From contig JAEUGY010000084.1 of the NCBI GenBank assembly GCA_016794625.1, forward strand, positions 1-64,000: a stretch of DNA of 64,000 nt. Reading direction: 5' to 3'. Source of the stretch: Opitutaceae bacterium. GTDB taxonomy: Bacteria > Verrucomicrobiota > Verrucomicrobiia > Opitutales > Opitutaceae. A program made the translations under genes and the position numbers. Below the pieces are notes generated by a model that made no database searches, had not been told where the DNA came from, and saw only the letters and a list, made by a program, of their open reading frames with translations. Positions 59,341 through 64,000 of the stretch are shown here, piece by piece (within the stretch, counting starts at the first letter, position 1; every line of letters starts with the position of its first letter).

Positions 59341-62300
59341 TCAGAACTGGAACGTGCTCGTGAGCAGCCACGCCTTTTCCGGCGGGATGCGCACGGCGCC
59401 GGGGGTGCCATCGAAATTGGCGGTCACGACGATGAGCTCGTCGTCGCCGACCAGGTTGCGCATGTTCAGCTGCACCGACCACTTGAGCCGCCGCCCCATC
59501 AATTTCGCACTGCGGAAACCGATGAAGGCGTCGCCACGAAAATCGTTCTGGCCAAAGTACGGTTTGGTCAGATCGGCGACCTGCTGGCCGTTCGGGCCGG
59601 CGATGTAGGGGTAGCCGACCACGGCGCGATCCTGCCACCGCAGAGCGCCGCCGACAAAGAGGCCCTTCAGCCTCCGCGCGGAGAAGTCGTAACGATTCAC
59701 GAGGCTCCAGCGCCACTTGACCAACTCCGGACTGGCCGTGCCCGCGGTGCGCTCGGCGATTTCCAGCGGAACCACCACGGAACTACGGAAGGTGCCGACC
59801 CACGCCTCAGGCGCCTGGCCAGGCTGACGGGAACCGCTCAGCAACTGCGGATTGGCTTTGGCGAGGTTGGCGAGCAGCTCGTCGACGTAGGCGCGAATGT
59901 CGGCTCCGGTCCGGGATTTGACCGTTTCGGTTTTCGATGCGTTGAAGGCGAGCCGCCAGTTCTTGGTCAGGTTCAGCACGGCCTCAAGTTCGAGCCCCTT
60001 GGCCACATAATCCGTTGTGGCGGCGGCGTTGGTGATGGATTCACGCTCCAGGGTGTAGGAGCCGTCCGCGGCGCGCACCATCCGGGGATTGAAGTTGAAG
60101 GCATCGCCGATCCGCAGCCCGGCCGGCAGCGCCTTGAAGTGGGCCAGCGCGGCGTCCGTGAAGTTGGCGAAGCTCGAGTAGCCCCAGGCGGACGTCGCCA
60201 GGTTGTTCGCATCGGCCGCCAGCAGGTAGTCGATGATCGTGTAGGACGAATTGATCGCGGCGACCGCGGAGAGCGAGCTGTCCGTTGCGTTCTTGGCTTT
60301 CGTCTCGTACCAGTTGAGACGCAGATCGAGGCGACGGTTCAGGGCGGTGATCATGACGCCGTACTCGGTCGTATCGCCGGCGGGCGTACCGATCTCCTCG
60401 TTGAAGACATTGCGCCGCTGGCCGGAGGGCGTGAAGTTTTTCGAGGTGTTCCAGTAGACGCGCAGATTGGAGTCGAACGGAAGCCGGGATTGGATGCGAT
60501 CCGGCAGGACGCCGACCAGGCTGATCGAGGGACTGTTCTGGACGTTGCGGGACGAAGGGGAAGCGGGCAGGATGAGCGTGCCGAGATCGACGTTGCCGTC
60601 GGTGAGCGTTACCGGGTCGGCTGCCGTGTAGTTCGTATCGCTATCCCGGCGCCATCCGACCATCGAGATGAGGTGACGGTCCAGCCAGTAGCTCTGCAGG
60701 CTGAGCGCCTGGGACTCCAGTTCGCCCCGTTGCATGCCTGCGCCTTTCACAATCTGACCGATGGTGAGCGGCACCACTTCGAAGGCGTTTTTCGCGGGGT
60801 TGAAGAGCGAAATGTTAAACGTCTCCCCCGGGCCCGGCAGTTGTGCGGTGATGGGTGACAGCCGCAGTTGCGATGCGCTGCTCAGACCGGAGGCGGTCGG
60901 TCCGAGATAGATCATGCCGCGGGCGTTGCGTGCGAACAGCCCGGGGTTGGCGAGCAGCGAGTTGAGATTCAGCGCCGGGTTGGTGGTGATCCAAGGGCTG
61001 TTGTAGAGCAGACTTTTGCGCTTCGACGTCGAAGAGGTGGCGAGACCCGTCAGCGTGTGGCTGCCGAGAATCCGGCCCAGACGGGAGCGGGACTTGCTGA
61101 AATCGTGCGTGTAGAACGCGGTGGCCCGCCAGGATTGATTGAGCGTCTCCAGGTTGCGCAGCCCATTGATGTCCTGGGTGACAATGAAGGGACGGCCGTA
61201 GTTGGGATTCACCTGCCCGTTCGAGTGGAGCTGGGTGATGTCGATCTTGATCTGCACGTCGCTGCCGACGAACGGGATGTTGTTGCGGCGCTCGTAATCT
61301 TGATAGTCGACGGCTAGTTCCACGCCCGCCTTGCCATCCCAGAACAGCTGTTCCAGGCGCACGTTGTTGGCGCTGAACTTGTGCTTCACAAAGTCGAAGG
61401 CGCCGGTGAGCAGGTTCTCACGGAAGTCGAAGATCTCCCGGTCGGCTTCCGTCATGCGCACGAGCGCGATGGTGTTCAGACCCCCGCGCAGAGAATTGGT
61501 CGCCTGGTAGGTGCGATTGACCGGAACGATCGAGCCGGGAACGGCGTTGACCGTGCCCTGCATGCCCTGGACGTTTTGGAAGCCGGCGGTGGTGTAGCCC
61601 AGTTGGGCGCCCACCTGATTCGGCTGATTGTAGAAGACCGTGTAGTTTTTAAAGAAGGCGTTGGCGTGCGTGAGCGCGGTCGCGCCGATCACCGCACCCG
61701 TTTGGTTGGAATAGACATTGGTCACGCCGTTGAACCGCGGTTGATTGTCGATCCAGTAGGACGCGAAGCCGTTGACGGGCGGGATCGGATTGGGCGGGGT
61801 GCCCTCCACCGTGCCCGTCTCGTAGTTGGTGCGAAAAGTCGTATCGCCCAGAAATTGCCCCCGTTCGCCCTTGCGGATCCGCCACGTCAGCGTGCCGTAC
61901 AGGCGTTGGTCCTGCATGGAGGCCGGCTCCTGATTGTACTGCAGGTCCTCGTTGAGCAGCACCAGTCGGGCGCTCAGCCGGTTGGGAATGAGGACTTTGT
62001 TGAATTCCAAGGTCTGCCGATGCGCGCCGTTGGACCCGATGCGGGCGGTGATCTCGGTGCGATCCTTGAAGGTGGCCGTTTTCAGCCCCCGATCAATCAC
62101 GCCGCCCGGTGAACCTGCGCCCGCGAGGATGGCATTCGGACCCCGGCTGATGGTCAGGGCGCTGGAGTTGTACTGGTTGAAAGGGATGTCCGTGGCAAAG
62201 TAGTCCCGGGTGTTCGTCACCTTCGCCAGACCGCGAACCCGGTTGTTGTCGGAAGGATTGGTGCGCGACTCGGAGTTGTCGCCGTTGCGATCCAGCCCAT

Positions 62301-62679
62301 CGCCGAGAAAGTTGCCCGAGATGCCGCCCACTTCGGTGCCCGTGGTGAACACCAGGATGTCTTCCAGGTTCACCGCGCCCAAGTCGCTCATCATCTCGTT
62401 GGTGACCACCGAGACCGCCGCGCCGATGTCCTTGAGATCGGTCTTGAGCCGCGTGCCGGCGAGAGTGGAGGTGGCGCGGTAGCCGCTTTCCTCTTCATTG
62501 ACGTAGAACGGGGTCAATTCGACGGCCTCCTCCGCCGTGCCGGGCGGAGGGACTTCAACCAACGTTTTGGTCTGGGCCCAAAGACTCACGGGGCCCAAGG
62601 CCAGCAAGGAGCCGAGAAAAAGCAGTCGTCGAGGTTGGCCGGGATGAAATCCGGAGGTGGCAGCGTGGACGATGGGCAT
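59341..62679 (-). CDS. TonB-dependent receptor
   Basis: 1112 aa from the ATG at 62679; the frame is open to 62901 but only this start is followed by a signal peptide (RRLLFLGSLLALGPVSLWAQ). Plug domain: VELTPFYVNEEESGYRATST, then GTRLKTDLKDIGAAVSVVTN, then LTISRGPNAILAGAGSPGGV. The barrel follows and ends in Phe (LLTSTFQF). The N-terminal ELTPFYVNEEESGY style is typical of Opitutaceae/Verrucomicrobia receptors. It heads the sulfatase/GH95 locus, so it is the probable importer of its oligosaccharide products. No SusD partner is present, as expected outside Bacteroidota. Confidence 0.94.
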   Translation of the reverse strand: MPIVHAATSGFHPGQPRRLLFLGSLLALGPVSLWAQTKTLVEVPPPGTAEEAVELTPFYVNEEESGYRATSTLAGTRLKTDLKDIGAAVSVVTNEMMSDLGAVNLEDILVFTTGTEVGGISGNFLGDGLDRNGDNSESRTNPSDNNRVRGLAKVTNTRDYFATDIPFNQYNSSALTISRGPNAILAGAGSPGGVIDRGLKTATFKDRTEITARIGSNGAHRQTLEFNKVLIPNRLSARLVLLNEDLQYNQEPASMQDQRLYGTLTWRIRKGERGQFLGDTTFRTNYETGTVEGTPPNPIPPVNGFASYWIDNQPRFNGVTNVYSNQTGAVIGATALTHANAFFKNYTVFYNQPNQVGAQLGYTTAGFQNVQGMQGTVNAVPGSIVPVNRTYQATNSLRGGLNTIALVRMTEADREIFDFRENLLTGAFDFVKHKFSANNVRLEQLFWDGKAGVELAVDYQDYERRNNIPFVGSDVQIKIDITQLHSNGQVNPNYGRPFIVTQDINGLRNLETLNQSWRATAFYTHDFSKSRSRLGRILGSHTLTGLATSSTSKRKSLLYNSPWITTNPALNLNSLLANPGLFARNARGMIYLGPTASGLSSASQLRLSPITAQLPGPGETFNISLFNPAKNAFEVVPLTIGQIVKGAGMQRGELESQALSLQSYWLDRHLISMVGWRRDSDTNYTAADPVTLTDGNVDLGTLILPASPSSRNVQNSPSISLVGVLPDRIQSRLPFDSNLRVYWNTSKNFTPSGQRRNVFNEEIGTPAGDTTEYGVMITALNRRLDLRLNWYETKAKNATDSSLSAVAAINSSYTIIDYLLAADANNLATSAWGYSSFANFTDAALAHFKALPAGLRIGDAFNFNPRMVRAADGSYTLERESITNAAATTDYVAKGLELEAVLNLTKNWRLAFNASKTETVKSRTGADIRAYVDELLANLAKANPQLLSGSRQPGQAPEAWVGTFRSSVVVPLEIAERTAGTASPELVKWRWSLVNRYDFSARRLKGLFVGGALRWQDRAVVGYPYIAGPNGQQVADLTKPYFGQNDFRGDAFIGFRSAKLMGRRLKWSVQLNMRNLVGDDELIVVTANFDGTPGAVRIPPEKAWLLTSTFQF

Positions 62680-63256
62680 GGGGTGGAGGTCAGTCGGAGG
62701 TTGGGGGAGGGGGGGCGGGGCGGGGCGAAACGGACAGCTCCGTGGGTCGACGTGAGCGACCGAGGGGATCTGACCGACCCGATGGAGGGGAGCTTCACCT
62801 AGGATTTCTCCCGATTCTAGACAATCACGCCCAAAGCGTCCTGAGCTGCTGTCCCAACGTACCGTGAAAAACGTCCCGAAGTGCCGTCCCATCGACTCCA
62901 AATCGGTGGAGCGTCGCCCATGAGTCGAGCACTGAAAAACATGATTTACAGAAAGTTACGGAGTGGCGGGACGCAAACGGGTTGGTAAGTGCCGTGTGCC
63001 GTTGCGGTTCGGCTCCTTTCGCCGTCGAACAGCGGCGGAATCGCGTCCAGAACGCGCGATTCGACCGACGCAAAGACGTCCCGTGCTCGCGTTCGGATCG
63101 TTGGGGAGAGGGGAGCGCGAAGGGCGTTTCGGCTGGTCTGGCCGGCCTCAGATGCGGCGGAGCGTTTCACCGTCGAGGGTTGTCAGAAAACGATGAATGT
63201 CTTTGGCGCGCGTTTCCTGGCTTCTGATCCCAGTGCTTTGCGGATAGCGCAAAGGG
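62680..63256. other. 577-bp intergenic region between divergent genes
   Basis: It carries the upstream regions of the TonB receptor (minus) and the secreted hypothetical gene (plus). TCTAGAATC (62814-62822, minus strand) could hold a -10 element, but no good -35 pairs with it. Frames here show no family similarity. I see no gene. Confidence 0.5.
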
Positions 63257-63964
63257 ATGACCACCTCGCTTCGCGTCCTTTTTGCGGTCACGGTTTTCCT
63301 TTTGGGCTCGGTCGCGCGGGCAGCTGCGGTGGGTGATCGGTATGAGCAGGTGCTGCGCGACCATGGCAACCCAGTTGGGCAAGTGGTCATGGGGAACCGA
63401 CGCGTGCTGTCCTATCCCAAGCTTTCGGTGCGGTTGAAGGATGATGTGGTGGTGGCGGTGACACCGGTCGCGGAAGCTCCGGCGCCCAAGCCCTCCGTCG
63501 CGGCAGCGGGGGAGAAGGGTGCGACGAGCTCGTCGGCCCTGCCGAATCGCGAGGCCACGGTGCGGGCGAGAAACACCGCAGAGCTGCGCATCAAGGAGAT
63601 CGCCAATCAACCGGTGAGTGCACGCCCTGTCACCCGGAGCATGAGAGTTACGACCTTTCACGAAGGCTGGTTTCAGGAGGGGGCCAGCAAACCGGATTTT
63701 GAGCGCGTCGACGTCCGCGCGACCCAAGAACTGCCGTATTCCAACAAACCCTATGTGACCACGCCGCTCAATTCGGGCGTGGCGTTTGTAGGGCAGGAGC
63801 TCGAGTTCAATCCGATGATCAGTTATTTCTACACCGATCGCACGGTGCCGAAGAAGCGGCTGACCGAAGCCGAGATGGTCGAGATCAACACCCTCTACCG
63901 CGTCATTGCCCAGTGCGAACGCGACCTCGCGGCGATCGCCCGGGCTGCGTTTGCGGGCCGGTGA
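63257..63964 (+). CDS. secreted hypothetical protein
   Basis: 235 aa with signal peptide (SLRVLFAVTVFLLGSVARAA). The first mature part (VGDRYEQVLRDHGNPVGQVV) resembles the short beta-helical SmpA/BamE-like start in which a product name such as 'outer membrane protein assembly factor' is sometimes assigned, but that is weak. A Pro/Ala-rich linker (~residues 70-100) follows, then a second globular part (MRVTTFHEGWFQEGASKPDF, then YVTTPLNSGVAFVGQELEFN). No function can be assigned. It is oriented away from the TonB receptor. Confidence 0.75.
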   Translation: MTTSLRVLFAVTVFLLGSVARAAAVGDRYEQVLRDHGNPVGQVVMGNRRVLSYPKLSVRLKDDVVVAVTPVAEAPAPKPSVAAAGEKGATSSSALPNREATVRARNTAELRIKEIANQPVSARPVTRSMRVTTFHEGWFQEGASKPDFERVDVRATQELPYSNKPYVTTPLNSGVAFVGQELEFNPMISYFYTDRTVPKKRLTEAEMVEINTLYRVIAQCERDLAAIARAAFAGR

Positions 63965-64000
63965 GCAGACACACCGGGGCGAGCTCGGTGGCCAGGTGAT

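Noticed and set aside
62814..62822. TCTAGAATC as a promoter -10 for the second TonB receptor
   Set aside because: A hexamer match alone without a -35 at 16-18 bp is too weak to list as a promoter.

Overview
The window is GC-rich DNA with dense, strand-switching gene blocks. The content points to a free-living, polysaccharide-degrading Verrucomicrobiota, most likely an Opitutaceae-type bacterium. That assignment is inference from gene content: two large TonB-dependent receptors, sulfatases, a GH95 fucosidase, planctomycete/verrucomicrobial PSD1-cytochrome and DUF1501 genes, a PVC-type dehydrogenase/HEAT/cytochrome fusion, ThuA, and Tat-exported oxidoreductases. No rRNA, tRNA, CRISPR array or transposase was seen.

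Layout. (1) 1-665: 5'-proximal part of a Tat-exported Gfo/Idh/MocA oxidoreductase that runs off the window. (2) 1.4-13.0 kb: a TonB receptor, a convergent GntR/FCD regulator, and a divergent co-directional operon. The operon encodes a class III aminotransferase, ceramidase-like amidase, secreted DUF4838/alpha-glucuronidase-like glycosidase, SSS symporter, enolase-superfamily sugar-acid dehydratase and SDR. It reads as an uptake and breakdown route for a uronate- or aldonate-containing substrate. A TGT-NN-ACA palindrome lies in front of both the receptor and the regulator/operon. (3) 13.3-24.3 kb: mostly secreted single genes (hydrolase, TlpA-like, DUF547, ThuA, FAD oxidoreductase, redoxin), an ECF42-type sigma factor with its DGPF partner, a MYG1-like gene, a LacI remnant and clusters of palindromic repeats. 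(4) 24.5-30.7 kb: the multidomain cytochrome fusion, a chemoreceptor, a TPR-tail fragment and a GreA/GreB-like factor. (5) 30.9-33.4 kb: a lower-GC, XhoI/PaeR7I-type restriction-modification pair that looks acquired. (6) 34.0-38.5 kb: the DUF1501 / PSD1 pair. (7) 38.6-45.4 kb: three signal-less genes, including a 1698-residue protein with an NlpC/P60-like start. They resemble cargo of type VI or related contractile injection systems, but no apparatus genes are present; this is the best candidate for an undescribed system. (8) 45.5-46.8 kb: MarC-family protein, a small inverted-repeat element and a PDZ protein. (9) 47.0-62.7 kb: a hybrid two-component system facing a locus with a TonB receptor, sulfatase, beta-helix protein, second sulfatase and GH95-esterase fusion. 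This looks like a sulfated, acylated fucose-polysaccharide utilisation locus. (10) 63.3-64.0 kb: a small secreted protein of unknown function.

All family calls come from reading motifs in the translations; no database search was possible. Start codons were adjusted inward where the longest frame carries an unlikely N-terminal extension.
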